Part shown: positions 24,069 through 31,396 of the stretch, piece by piece
How positions within the stretch are numbered: the stretch's first letter is position 1
Layout: each line of letters starts with the position of its first letter
Assembly: GCF_013256625.1 (NCBI RefSeq)
Contig: NZ_CP053909.1
Coordinates: 62,001-126,000 of the forward strand
Direction: 5' to 3'
DNA from: Hymenobacter sp. BRD128
GTDB lineage: Bacteria; Bacteroidota; Bacteroidia; Cytophagales; Hymenobacteraceae
Length of the DNA: 64,000 nucleotides
Made by a program: the position numbers and the translations under genes
The notes under the pieces: model-generated
Database searches by the model: none
Seen by the model: the letters and a program-made list of their open reading frames with translations, nothing else
Told to the model about the DNA's origin: nothing

Positions 24069-24380
24069 TCACCAAAATTTTACGGCATTGCTGCTCTCCT
24101 CAAAGGCCTCATCCAGATACAGGCGCTCATAAAATCCTTCTGGGGCCTCGACCTGGTGCGCTTCCACTTTTTCAATCAGTTCATCCAGCGACTGCAACCC
24201 GCCCCCTCGGGGCTCGCTCAGCGTAGTGTAAAGCATTTCCGCCTGGTTGCCTTGGGCATCCAGCTGCCAGATAGTGAGAAAGAAGTGTTGCAGAATGCGG
24301 TCCCAGCCGGCGTCAATGCGCAAGGTGGGGGCACTGCCGGCGGCGGCATCAGCGGCGGGGGCCGAAAATATGTGCTTCAT
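24069..24380 (-). CDS. Hypothetical protein (103 aa)
   Basis: ATG at 24380 (MKHIFSAPAADAAAG) follows the composite promoter element at the expected distance. The sequence (GWDRILQHFFLTIWQLDAQG, MLYTTLSEPRGGGLQSLDEL, PEGFYERLYLDEAFEESSNA) looks like a small alpha/beta domain. Unrecognised; short paralogous flavour with 27262-27636 (both end in helix-acid tails) but no firm homology. Confidence 0.55.
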   Translation of the reverse strand: MKHIFSAPAADAAAGSAPTLRIDAGWDRILQHFFLTIWQLDAQGNQAEMLYTTLSEPRGGGLQSLDELIEKVEAHQVEAPEGFYERLYLDEAFEESSNAVKFW

Positions 24381-24426
24381 GGGTAGGGGGGCTGGCGATT
24401 TACAGCAAGACAAAAATACCCATAAA

Positions 24427-24510
24427 TTGTATTTAATACAAGTATTTAATATCCATTACACGAATGATAATGACTTATTATTCAGTAACGTAACCTTCTC
24501 CCCACGGCCC
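24427..24510 (-). promoter_or_regulatory. Composite promoter element
   Basis: Plus-strand TTGTATTTAATACAAG and TATTTAATA at 24427-24451, box CCCCACGGCCC at 24500-24510. It is read toward the minus-strand gene starting at 24380, 47 bp away. Confidence 0.6.
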
Positions 24511-24604
24511 GACAAGCTATGATACACACATAAATACATAAATAGCCCCCTGTTCTTCCCGCATTGCGGGGGGTGGGCTGGGTAGGGTCTAGCAAGGGGA
24601 AAGA

Positions 24605-24625
24605 TTGTCCGATTGAACAAACTTT
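24605..24625. promoter_or_regulatory. Operator palindrome upstream of the RseP-like gene
   Basis: TTGTCC-GATT-GAACAAACTTT: one complete arm and most of the other of the recurrent palindrome, 50 bp upstream of the GTG start at 24675. Confidence 0.5.
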
Positions 24626-24674
24626 ATTGAAACTTTGGTACCTTGGTTGCTTCATCCTCTACCCCCTTACCTCA

Positions 24675-26024
24675 GTGGAAATTTTTGCCATGATTGGCCA
24701 GCTCGTGCTGGCCATGTCGCTACTCGTCGGCCTGCACGAGTTCGGCCACTTCGCCTTCGCCAAGCTCTTCAAGATTAGAGTCAGCAAGTTTTATATCTTC
24801 TTCGACTTCCTGTTTCCGCTACCGGACAAGCTCAAATTCAGCCTATTCAAAAAGAAGGTAGGCGAGACAGAGTATGGCATCGGCTGGTTTCCGCTCGGCG
24901 GCTACGTGGCCATTCACGGCATGGTCGATGAAACCCAGGACGCCGCCGCGCTGGCCGGCCCGCCGCAGCCCGACGAGTTTCGCAGCAAGCCCGCCTGGCA
25001 GCGCCTGCTGGTGATGCTCGGCGGCATCCTACTGAACGTGGCCACCGGCATCGTGGTGTTCTCGGTGATGACCTACCGGCTGGGCACCGATTACCTGCCG
25101 GCCGCGGCCGTGCGCTATGGTATTGCGGCCAACGGCCTCGGCCGCAGCGTGGGCTTTCGCAACGGGGACCGGATAGTGCAAATCAATGGGCGGCCAGTAG
25201 TCGAGTTCAATGACGTGTACGACCCCGACCTACTGCTCAACCCGGCCACTTGCTTCACCGTCGAGCGGCAAGGGCACCTGCTGGCGCTGCCGCCCCTGGG
25301 GCGCGGGTTTTTTGAGTGCTACAGTAAGCAGGGGGACGATAGCGCATTCGTTTCGCCGCGCTCCCCCTTCTCGGTGGCGGAGGTCGTGCCCGGCTTTCCG
25401 GCCGACCAAGCCGGCCTGCAAGCCGGCGACCGCATCCTGCGCGTGGCTGGCCAGCCCATCCGTTTCTTCGATGAGCTCACGACTACCCTGGCCCGGCATC
25501 GGAAGGAGGCGCTGCCCTTCGTGGTGCAGCGCGGGGTGCTGACGCTGCACCAGACTATTACCGTTAATGCCGATGGAAAAATCGGGGTCAAGCAGCAAAG
25601 CGACCTGGCGCACGGTACGCGCTACTTCACACCGGCGCAAGCGCTGAGCCACGGCCTGGAGCGCGCCGGCACGGTCGCCCGCCTGCAAGCCAAGGCGCTC
25701 GGGAAGATGGTCACCGGCCAGCTTTCGGCGGCCGACAATTTGAGCGGCCCGGTGGAGATTGCCCAGCAGTTTGGCGGGCACTGGGACTGGAACCACTTCT
25801 GGGGCCTGGTGGGCTTGCTGAGCATGGTGCTGGCTTTTATGAACCTGCTACCCATTCCGGCCCTCGACGGGGGCCACGTTATGTTTCTGCTCTACGAAAT
25901 GCTGACCGGGCGCAAGCCGTCGGAGCGGGTACTCGATAAAGCGCAGCGCGTTGGCACGATGCTGCTCATGCTCTTGATGGTGTACGTGCTAGTGGTAAAG
26001 CAGGTGCTTAAACTCACTTCTTAA
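24675..26024 (+). CDS. rseP: RseP-like site-2 protease (M50B, two PDZ domains)
   Basis: A 449-aa intramembrane metalloprotease. I start it at GTG 24675 (MEIFAMIGQL), because family members begin with a similar stretch; ATG 24690 is the alternative. HEFGH lies at about 21-25 in the first TM segment, GWFPLGGYV follows, two PDZ-like domains come next (AANGLGRSVGFRNGDRIVQI and SVAEVVPGFPADQAGLQAGD), and FMNLLPIPALDGGHV provides the third zinc ligand. It normally cleaves anti-sigma factors or remnant signal peptides. As an accessory copy it may act on a plasmid-encoded substrate. The upstream operator is shared with other plasmid genes. Confidence 0.9.
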   Translation: MEIFAMIGQLVLAMSLLVGLHEFGHFAFAKLFKIRVSKFYIFFDFLFPLPDKLKFSLFKKKVGETEYGIGWFPLGGYVAIHGMVDETQDAAALAGPPQPDEFRSKPAWQRLLVMLGGILLNVATGIVVFSVMTYRLGTDYLPAAAVRYGIAANGLGRSVGFRNGDRIVQINGRPVVEFNDVYDPDLLLNPATCFTVERQGHLLALPPLGRGFFECYSKQGDDSAFVSPRSPFSVAEVVPGFPADQAGLQAGDRILRVAGQPIRFFDELTTTLARHRKEALPFVVQRGVLTLHQTITVNADGKIGVKQQSDLAHGTRYFTPAQALSHGLERAGTVARLQAKALGKMVTGQLSAADNLSGPVEIAQQFGGHWDWNHFWGLVGLLSMVLAFMNLLPIPALDGGHVMFLLYEMLTGRKPSERVLDKAQRVGTMLLMLLMVYVLVVKQVLKLTS

Positions 26025-26085
26025 CTCCCACCCAGTTACGCGCACCTTACTAGCACTCGCTTACCCACTCTTCCTCATTTAACTC

Positions 26086-26412
26086 ATGCGATTCACTACT
26101 AATGCAGCAGGCTTCGTCTGCCTGCTTACCTGTCTGTTCTACTACTTGTCTGCCACCACGAAGGCAGGGCCTACTTTTGGGGCCGCCGTGGCGGTCGGCA
26201 CGGCGTATTTATGCTTGGCCCTACTACACTTTCGGTATAGTGGGCCAATTAGCTTCTCGGCCACCGTAATAGTAGCCTTAACTGTCTTGTTGCCGCTTCC
26301 CTCACCCACCTATCAGCGTGTGGCTTATAGCTCGCTACTAGTTGTTGGATTGCTCACCTTGGTTACAATTAGCATAGAGGTAGTGGCTAAGAAGCGGCCA
26401 AGTACCACTTAA
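26086..26412 (+). CDS. Small polytopic membrane protein (108 aa)
   Basis: Four hydrophobic stretches (AGFVCLLTCLFYYLS; TFGAAVAVGTAYLCLALL; ISFSATVIVALTVLLPL; SLLVVGLLTLVTISIEVV) fill the 108 residues, with a basic C-terminus. It follows the RseP-like gene by 61 bp on the same strand. Unknown family. Confidence 0.55.
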   Translation: MRFTTNAAGFVCLLTCLFYYLSATTKAGPTFGAAVAVGTAYLCLALLHFRYSGPISFSATVIVALTVLLPLPSPTYQRVAYSSLLVVGLLTLVTISIEVVAKKRPSTT

Positions 26413-26420
26413 CATTCTGA

Positions 26421-26951
26421 CTAGCGGGCTTGCAGCCGCTGGTATTCCTGGGCTAGGTCGCGCATGAGCACCGGCATCAGCTTGCCCAGGTCGCCGGGCT
26501 CGGGATGCTGGAAAACCGCGTTGAAAAACTCGTTGCTTTCTTCGGCCTCGTCCTCGTCCAGCCCCCCGGCTTTGAGCACCTCCTTACCCTGCGCGAATAC
26601 CCCTAGCATGTTGGCGCAAAACAGATTTTCTACCGTTACCTGTAGCTGCTGCTGGCCCTGCACCAAGCGCTCATATTCGCGCTGGTAAAATTTACGGGCC
26701 CCCGGCCCGCCTTCCCCGTAGTGCTTTCCGTGCTCCTGGCAGAAACATCTCGCGTGCTCAATAGGAGCCTGAAGCGAGGCCACAAAGTCGGTGTAAAGCT
26801 GGTCCCACAACTCCAGCACCTGGCTCAGGGTGAGCGTTTGCCAGCTAGCAACGGTGCCCACCTGGGCGGCGGCCTCGGCCAGGTCCGGCAGCTTCGTACT
26901 CCGCAGGTCTACCGGCTGGGTGGAATTGACGGCAAAAAGGTCGAACTGCAT
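26421..26951 (-). CDS. Hypothetical protein (176 aa)
   Basis: ATG at 26951 (MQFDLFAVNSTQPVDL) is chosen over upstream codons because it begins 1 nt after the stop of the preceding gene. The start with a QFDLF motif recurs as a C-terminal motif (VQFDLFRTAA, LQFSLFGDQ, LTLF) in other plasmid proteins here, reminiscent of a clamp-binding QxxLF peptide. The body is helical (LSQVLELWDQLYTDFVASLQ, KFYQREYERLVQGQQQLQ) with a Cys pair (ARCFCQEH). Unknown family. Confidence 0.55.
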   Translation of the reverse strand: MQFDLFAVNSTQPVDLRSTKLPDLAEAAAQVGTVASWQTLTLSQVLELWDQLYTDFVASLQAPIEHARCFCQEHGKHYGEGGPGARKFYQREYERLVQGQQQLQVTVENLFCANMLGVFAQGKEVLKAGGLDEDEAEESNEFFNAVFQHPEPGDLGKLMPVLMRDLAQEYQRLQAR

Positions 26952-26952
26952 G

Positions 26953-27225
26953 TTAGGCGTTTTTGTAGATGGCAGTTTTCCAGCCGGCCAGTTGACACAT
27001 GGCATTCAGGCCGGTTTTCCAGCTAAGCAGCAGATTGCCGCTGCTGGTATGCAGCTTGAACCGGCCCTTAGTGCCGGCGGCCAGCAGCGCCCGCTTATAG
27101 GCGTAGGCCGTGGCTAACTCGCCACGCAGGATGCCATCCCGGCCCCGGTAGCTCAGCCAGTCCAGGTCGTTGCGGCTGTGGCGGGCCCGGCGCTCGACCT
27201 GGACTGGCTGAGCTATCGGGGCCGG
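26953..27225 (-). pseudogene. Small gene lacking a start codon, disrupted by an inverted repeat
   Basis: The frame RNDLDWLSYRGRDGILRG, ATAYAYKRALLAAGTKGRFK, LHTSSGNLLLSWKTGLNAM reads as a genuine small protein ending 1 nt before the next gene. Upstream, no ATG, GTG or TTG is found before an in-frame stop at 27226-27228, and exactly there the sequence folds back on itself (27141-27223). The original 5' end appears to have been replaced by an inverted copy of its own coding sequence, or the assembly is wrong. Confidence 0.5.
27141..27223. repeat. 29-bp inverted repeat with 25-nt spacer
   Basis: Arms 27141-27169 and 27195-27223 are complementary with one mismatch. Both encode LDWLSYRG, on opposite strands. 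It lies at the broken 5' end of a small gene. Confidence 0.85.
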
Positions 27226-27261
27226 TTACGAGGCGCTGGGCGCGGGTATTCTCAGGCGGAG

Positions 27262-27636
27262 CTAGCCGATGCGGATAATTCGCGGCATCCGGGTTTCGTA
27301 GCCCGTCACCTCCCGGAAGGTCTGCGCCAGGTTCTCCACCCCGACTTCCTCGAAAACCTGCTCGTTGGTGATTACCGGCTTGAAGTCAACTAGCTCCTGG
27401 TGGTAAAAGTCCAGCCGGTAGTTATCGGTCGCGCTTACCGTAATCTTGAGGCGGTTAACGCCCGCTTGGTTAGGCTGCAAGTCCATCCGCAGCCAGGGGA
27501 GGGGGTTGCTCTCCGAGCAGCCGGCCGCAAACAGGTTATGGGCGCCGGTCATCAGCAGGAACCCTCGGCCGCCGAGGTGCTGCAAGATGGTGTAGGCTTC
27601 TTCTACGACGACGATGGGGGCTGTTTCTTCGCTCAT
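27262..27636 (-). CDS. Hypothetical protein (124 aa)
   Basis: Begins MSEETAPIVVVEEAYTILQH after a composite promoter element. A conserved-looking beta-strand/helix pattern follows (GFLLMTGAHNLFAAG, RLKITVSATDNYRLDFY) with a C-terminal helix and strand. The style is typical of a plasmid-borne single-domain protein; no family recognised. It leads the unit that continues into 26953 and 26421. Confidence 0.55.
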   Translation of the reverse strand: MSEETAPIVVVEEAYTILQHLGGRGFLLMTGAHNLFAAGCSESNPLPWLRMDLQPNQAGVNRLKITVSATDNYRLDFYHQELVDFKPVITNEQVFEEVGVENLAQTFREVTGYETRMPRIIRIG

Positions 27637-27677
27637 AAGGGGGGCTGTTTAACAAGTTAAAGTTACGACCTGATTTA

Positions 27678-27758
27678 TATATTATACGTGTATTTAATAC
27701 AATTAAACAAGTATAAACCCCCTTATTTCGCGTAGTTCGCACTTTCCCCCCACGGCCC
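27678..27758 (-). promoter_or_regulatory. Composite promoter element
   Basis: Plus-strand TATATTATACGTG and TATTTAATACAA at 27678-27702 and box CCCCCCACGGCCC at 27746-27758. The ~40 bp between and around (CTTATTTCGCGTAGTTCGC) is nearly identical to that at 30526-30565. Confidence 0.6.
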
Positions 27759-28005
27759 AAAAGCCCCCCGTTTTTGTCGCTTCGCCCCCTTGAAGACCCA
27801 CTCAGTTTCCCTCGACCGCCGACACTGGCCGGCCGGGCCCCGCGCGCGGCAGCCGCTACGCCTGAGGCAGTATCAAAAATCATTGGTTCGATATAGGGCA
27901 GGCTTATTTATTGAATATGGCCAGGTCACAAGATTATATTTTTGGCAGAAGAACGAGCTAGCCCTTATCTTACCGTCAACCAAGGGTTTTACTCATTTCC
28001 ACCAG
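27759..28005. other. Intergenic region
   Basis: About 250 bp between the box at 27746-27758 and the small membrane protein. No repeat or credible ORF; the sequence TGTTCGATATAGG-like near 27880-27900 is compatible with a promoter for the plus-strand gene but is not convincing. Confidence 0.3.
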
Positions 28006-28284
28006 ATGAAAAATACTTTTTCCACTTACTGGCATCAGCTGCACGACGCGTTATTCGAGCAGCCAATCACCATCGCATACCTCGCGGTGGCCATAGTTAC
28101 CGGCTTGGTAGGCTGCGTACTGCTCTTTGGCGCACAGCAACTCGATGAACGTACTAAGCTGGCCGGCATGCTCGTCTGTGTCGTGGTGCTGGCTCGCGTG
28201 TGTGATTCCCGCCCGACTCGCTACCTCTGGTGCGGCGCGGTCGGTATACTGGCAGTTGGTATGCTGATACTTACACTAGCGTAA
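28006..28284 (+). CDS. Small membrane protein (92 aa)
   Basis: ATG at 28006 (MKNTFSTYWHQLHDALF) gives three TM segments (ITIAYLAVAIVTGLVGCVLL; LAGMLVCVVVLARVC; CGAVGILAVGMLILTL). The upstream part of the open frame is low-quality sequence overlapping the promoter of the divergent gene. The stop lies inside a 30-bp inverted repeat shared with the convergent gene. Function unknown. Confidence 0.5.
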   Translation: MKNTFSTYWHQLHDALFEQPITIAYLAVAIVTGLVGCVLLFGAQQLDERTKLAGMLVCVVVLARVCDSRPTRYLWCGAVGILAVGMLILTLA

Positions 28285-28347
28285 CTGCTAAGTAGCAAAA
28301 AGGCCCAACCGCAAGGATGGGCCTTTTTGCTACTTAGCAGTTACGCT
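28278..28347. terminator. 30-bp perfect bidirectional terminator spanning two stop codons
   Basis: Arms 28278-28307 and 28318-28347 are perfectly complementary with a 10-nt loop and contain AAAAAGGCCC/GGGCCTTTTT. The TAA of the plus-strand gene (28284) and the TAA of the minus-strand gene (28341) are both inside the arms. Confidence 0.9.
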
Positions 28348-28796
28348 TTCTTCCACCAATACCAATCGGCCCAGCCGGGCGGTGGGTTGTTGAGCCAGAG
28401 CTGCGCCCACCCGGCCAGCACGTCGCCCAACTCGGCGGGGTAGTGCCGCTGAAGAAACGCCTGCACGCCCGCGCTGGTGAGCTGGCCGGCTTCGTCGGTG
28501 AGCAAGCTCGGGTAGTTCACCACCTGCTCGCGCAGCCAGTCGAGCGCCCGGGCGCGGCGCTGCGCAGGCTGCGGGGGCCGGGCCTCGGGGCGCTGCCGGC
28601 GCTGCAACAGATACACTGCGGCCCGGTGGTAGCGCTGGGTGTCAACTAGCTGGTAGTACGTCTGGGGAAACGTGGGCTCGGTGTAGTCGCGGCTGGCGTA
28701 GTAGATGGCCTCGGCCAGAAAAGCTACCTGGTGCGGCGCGGGGTCGGCCGGCAGCTGGTCGAGTACGGTTCGGGGGCTAGGAACAATGGCGTACAT
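28341..28796 (-). CDS. Hypothetical protein (151 aa)
   Basis: Helical, Arg/Gln-rich protein beginning MYAIVPSPRTVLDQLPADP, with QVAFLAEAIYYASRDYTEP and a Trp-rich C-terminus (GWADWYWWKKA). Unrecognised. It begins 15 bp after the stop of the TGT-like gene, so the two are in one operon. Confidence 0.55.
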   Translation of the reverse strand: MYAIVPSPRTVLDQLPADPAPHQVAFLAEAIYYASRDYTEPTFPQTYYQLVDTQRYHRAAVYLLQRRQRPEARPPQPAQRRARALDWLREQVVNYPSLLTDEAGQLTSAGVQAFLQRHYPAELGDVLAGWAQLWLNNPPPGWADWYWWKKA

Positions 28797-28811
28797 AACT
28801 TTCAGTGGTGG

Positions 28812-29549
28812 TTAGAAAAGGGTTAGTTGCCGCCGGGCTAGTAGCTCAGGGCGTAGCCATACCTGGGGGGCATCCTGCTGCTCGATGCGGTCGGCAATCA
28901 GGCAGGCACGTTCGCCGCGCGTCAGGCCGGGAGCAAAGCGCTGGCTGCTGCCGCTGTTGCGGGCAGCATTTACCGAGTCTGCGGAGGCTAGTGGGAACTT
29001 GGTAAATACCTTGGGGTCTAGCATGCGCAGGCCGTGCAAGCGGCACAGCGGCCGCCCGTATTCATCACAAAACGCACTCATTATCTCGTGCATACGCGCC
29101 CACCAGCTGGCGCTTTTCAACTGCTCATACCCTCGCCCGCCGCCCAGAGCAACCGTGTCGTAGGTTTGGGCTAGCCACCGGGCGCGGTCGAGTGAGTGGT
29201 GCATGTGGAAAACTGGAATCCCGGTTAGGTGAACTGGCCAGCGCCGCAGGTACTCGTTGTTTTGCCGCTCGTCGCCGGCGATGTGGTCCGGGATAATGGC
29301 GCCGTGAAAGCCTGGCAGCGGCTGGATTTTTTCGACCCAGCGCACGTAGGCCTCATAGTGGGGGTACTCCGCAAAGCCTTTGCGCCAATAGGAGTAGGCC
29401 CCGTTATCCGCCAGGAACCCGCGGCAGGCCCCGACGACGAGCGCCAGGTCGTCGGGGCGGGAAAATGGCACTAGCGCGTAACGCCCCGCCAAGGCAGTAT
29501 GTGCATCCTGCTTACTGCCTCCCATCGGGGTCCCGTGATACTTAATCAT
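28812..29549 (-). CDS. TGT/DpdA-like (tRNA-guanine transglycosylase fold) protein
   Basis: A 245-aa protein with features I associate with a phage/plasmid family related to tRNA-guanine transglycosylase: start YHGTPMGGSKQDA, a catalytic-type Asp in FLADNGAYSYW, GAIIPDHIAGDERQNNEYL, PVFHMHHSLDRARWLAQ, VALGGGRGYEQLK, and the late block LHGLRMLDPKVF and PLASADSVNAARN. Related enzymes exchange a base for a 7-deazaguanine in tRNA or, as DpdA, in DNA. The usual Cys-based zinc site is not seen. No preQ0 synthesis gene is in the window, so any deazapurine would come from host queuosine metabolism. Alternative: structural homologue without transglycosylase activity. Confidence 0.55.
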   Translation of the reverse strand: MIKYHGTPMGGSKQDAHTALAGRYALVPFSRPDDLALVVGACRGFLADNGAYSYWRKGFAEYPHYEAYVRWVEKIQPLPGFHGAIIPDHIAGDERQNNEYLRRWPVHLTGIPVFHMHHSLDRARWLAQTYDTVALGGGRGYEQLKSASWWARMHEIMSAFCDEYGRPLCRLHGLRMLDPKVFTKFPLASADSVNAARNSGSSQRFAPGLTRGERACLIADRIEQQDAPQVWLRPELLARRQLTLF

Positions 29550-29584
29550 GTGCTGGCCTGGGAAAGCGGTAGGGGCATCGGTGG

Positions 29585-30421
29585 CTAAGCCGCTGTCCGG
29601 AACAGGTCGAACTGCACCGGCTCAGCGGCGGGCTCCAACTGCACGCCGGCGCGGCGCTGGGCCAGCCGCTCCAGGCGCTGGGCCTCGCGCTGCTGGTCGA
29701 TGGGGTACCAAAGCTGGCGGCTCTCGCGGCGGGCCTCGGTCTGGGCAAGCTGCTGGCGGGCCTCGGCCTGGGCCAGTAGCCGGGAGAAGTAGATTTCCTG
29801 GCGCTGGTGGCGTACCTGGCCTTCGAGCGCGAAGACTACTCGGCCCAGCCAATCGAGCTGCGCGAAGCGCTCCAGGTTGGTGACGTAGCGCCCGCCCTGG
29901 GCCTCGGCGGCCGCATCGCGGGCCTCATACTGCGCCGGGGTTTCGCGCACCAGGTAGTGGCGGGCCGACCGGGCGGAAGGCAATACCTTCGCCTGCACGT
30001 ACCGTACCACGCGCTGCAAGAAATACTGCTGGCGGGTCAGCGGCTCGCGGCGCGGCCGGGTAGCCGTGGGCTCGCACTCGTCCAGGTACCACTTGTAGGC
30101 CAGGCGCTCGGTCAGCGCATACGCGCCCTGGCGTAGGGTATGCAGCTGCCACAGCAAGTCGTTGAGGTGCTTCTCGTCGTAGCGGGAGAAGGGCAGGCAG
30201 TAGGGGCTACCCTGCTTGGGGTAGGCCTCCGCGTCAACTATCAGGGGCAGGCCGTAGCAGTCGCGGCCGGTGTTGTCGATGGTTACGTGGCGGTTGCAGA
30301 GCCCCAGCATCTGAAACTCCTCCAGCTCGAACACAACGGGCCAGTTCACGTTCTCGAAGCGCAGGGCGGGGAGGGGGGCCGGGGTTTTGAGGGCTAGCTT
30401 GGATTGGCGGGCAATTTTCAT
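29585..30421 (-). CDS. Hypothetical protein (278 aa)
   Basis: Begins MKIARQSKLALKTPAPLPAL after a composite promoter element; ends with VQFDLFRTAA, a QFDLF peptide also seen near the start of 26421-26951. The middle (GLCNRHVTIDNTGRDCYGLP, SPYCLPFSRYDEKHLNDLLW) looks globular with Cys residues, and the C-terminal third is a long Arg/Glu/Gln-rich coiled coil (RLLAQAEARQQLAQTEARRE). Unrecognised; first gene of a unit continuing into the TGT-like gene 35 bp downstream. Confidence 0.6.
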   Translation of the reverse strand: MKIARQSKLALKTPAPLPALRFENVNWPVVFELEEFQMLGLCNRHVTIDNTGRDCYGLPLIVDAEAYPKQGSPYCLPFSRYDEKHLNDLLWQLHTLRQGAYALTERLAYKWYLDECEPTATRPRREPLTRQQYFLQRVVRYVQAKVLPSARSARHYLVRETPAQYEARDAAAEAQGGRYVTNLERFAQLDWLGRVVFALEGQVRHQRQEIYFSRLLAQAEARQQLAQTEARRESRQLWYPIDQQREAQRLERLAQRRAGVQLEPAAEPVQFDLFRTAA

Positions 30422-30481
30422 GGCAGTAGGTAGGAGAAGGTGAGGTATCGGGGGGCTTGGGGTATAAAATTACGCTAAAAC

Positions 30482-30565
30482 TTGTATATTATACGTGTAT
30501 TTAATACTAATAAACGCAAATAAATCCCCTTATTTCGCGTAGTTCGCACTTTTCCCCCACGGCCC
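30482..30565 (-). promoter_or_regulatory. Composite promoter element
   Basis: Plus-strand TTGTATATTATACGTG and TATTTAATAC at 30482-30507 and box CCCCCACGGCCC at 30554-30565. It is directed to the gene starting at 30421. Confidence 0.6.
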
Positions 30566-30581
30566 AAAAATCCCTCGTTGA

Positions 30582-31166
30582 TTACCCCTGCCGGCGTAGC
30601 TGCGCGTTCTGCTGCCGGCGCTCCCGGCTCGGCAATCGTCGCAGCAGGCACTCACTTACAAAAGACTCGGTTTGGTGCACAGCGATGTGCTCAGCAGCCT
30701 CCAGCGCTTCCCAGCACTCCCACACGCGCCAGCGACTGAGCACCGGCACGTCGTGCCTTTTCAGCAAGGCCACCAGCTCCGCTTGCCACAGCAGTCCCGC
30801 CAGCCAGGTTTTACTCTGCGCGGGGTTAGGGCCGGCAACTCGGGCACACGTCAGCTGCCCGGCGCTGGCCACCCACAGGCCCACCCACGTCGGCACCAGC
30901 GGGGGGAGCTTGCCCACGTGTTTTTCGACGACTACAAAGTTGATGGCCGAGAAAACGTGGCCGTAGCAGTTCACTTGCAGCGGTATGCGCTTAAGGGTGT
31001 CGCTGTCGCCCTTGATTTCATAGCCGTGCAAGTAGCCGTCACCCAGGGCTACCACGTCCGCGCGCGTCATGGCCCCGATAGTATTGCCGATGGGCAACTC
31101 ATCGAGCACGGCCGTGCAGGGCAGCAAGTGGGCGCGAAGCAAGGACCGGATTTCGGGGTCATTCAT
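30582..31166 (-). CDS. sce7726 family protein (PD-(D/E)XK-like)
   Basis: ATG at 31166 (MNDPEIRSLLRAHLL) is preferred: it fits the family start and places the operator at 31183-31208 upstream. Residues about 20-65 (VLDELPIGNTIGAMTRADVVALGDGYLHGYEIKGDSDTL, quoted in overlapping parts) contain RADVV, LHGYEIK and the acidic/Lys residues of the sce7726 nuclease-like core. VEKHVGKLPPLVPTWVGLWVA follows, also characteristic. The family is found in phages and mobile elements; a nuclease activity is inferred, not shown. Confidence 0.75.
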   Translation of the reverse strand: MNDPEIRSLLRAHLLPCTAVLDELPIGNTIGAMTRADVVALGDGYLHGYEIKGDSDTLKRIPLQVNCYGHVFSAINFVVVEKHVGKLPPLVPTWVGLWVASAGQLTCARVAGPNPAQSKTWLAGLLWQAELVALLKRHDVPVLSRWRVWECWEALEAAEHIAVHQTESFVSECLLRRLPSRERRQQNAQLRRQG

Positions 31167-31182
31167 CACAGAACAAGCTACA

Positions 31183-31208
31183 AAAGTTTGTTTAATAGAA
31201 CAAACTTT
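31183..31208. promoter_or_regulatory. Operator palindrome upstream of the sce7726 gene
   Basis: AAAGTTTGTTT-AATA-GAACAAACTTT, arms matching at 10 of 11 positions, 17 bp upstream of the ATG at 31166 and 189 bp upstream of umuD on the other strand. Confidence 0.6.
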
Positions 31209-31396
31209 AGGAGAACTTAGCAGCGACAAGCTCGCCATTAAATAAAGCAGAACCGTAACAGTAGTAACTAGATGCTGCTAAGTAAATTCATATTATTCGA
31301 ACTTCTACAGTCGGCACCAATTCCTAGCTGATTTAGCTAAATACAAACTAAGTTTATTGGCAATCGTTTATTTTGCGGCCCCTCCCGTGCCGCCCT

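Noticed and set aside
5675..31208. The recurrent palindrome as a LexA/SOS box
   Set aside because: The core is GTTC-N4-GAAC, not GAAC-N4-GTTC or CTGT-N8-ACAG, and no copy sits directly before umuD or umuC, where an SOS box would be expected.
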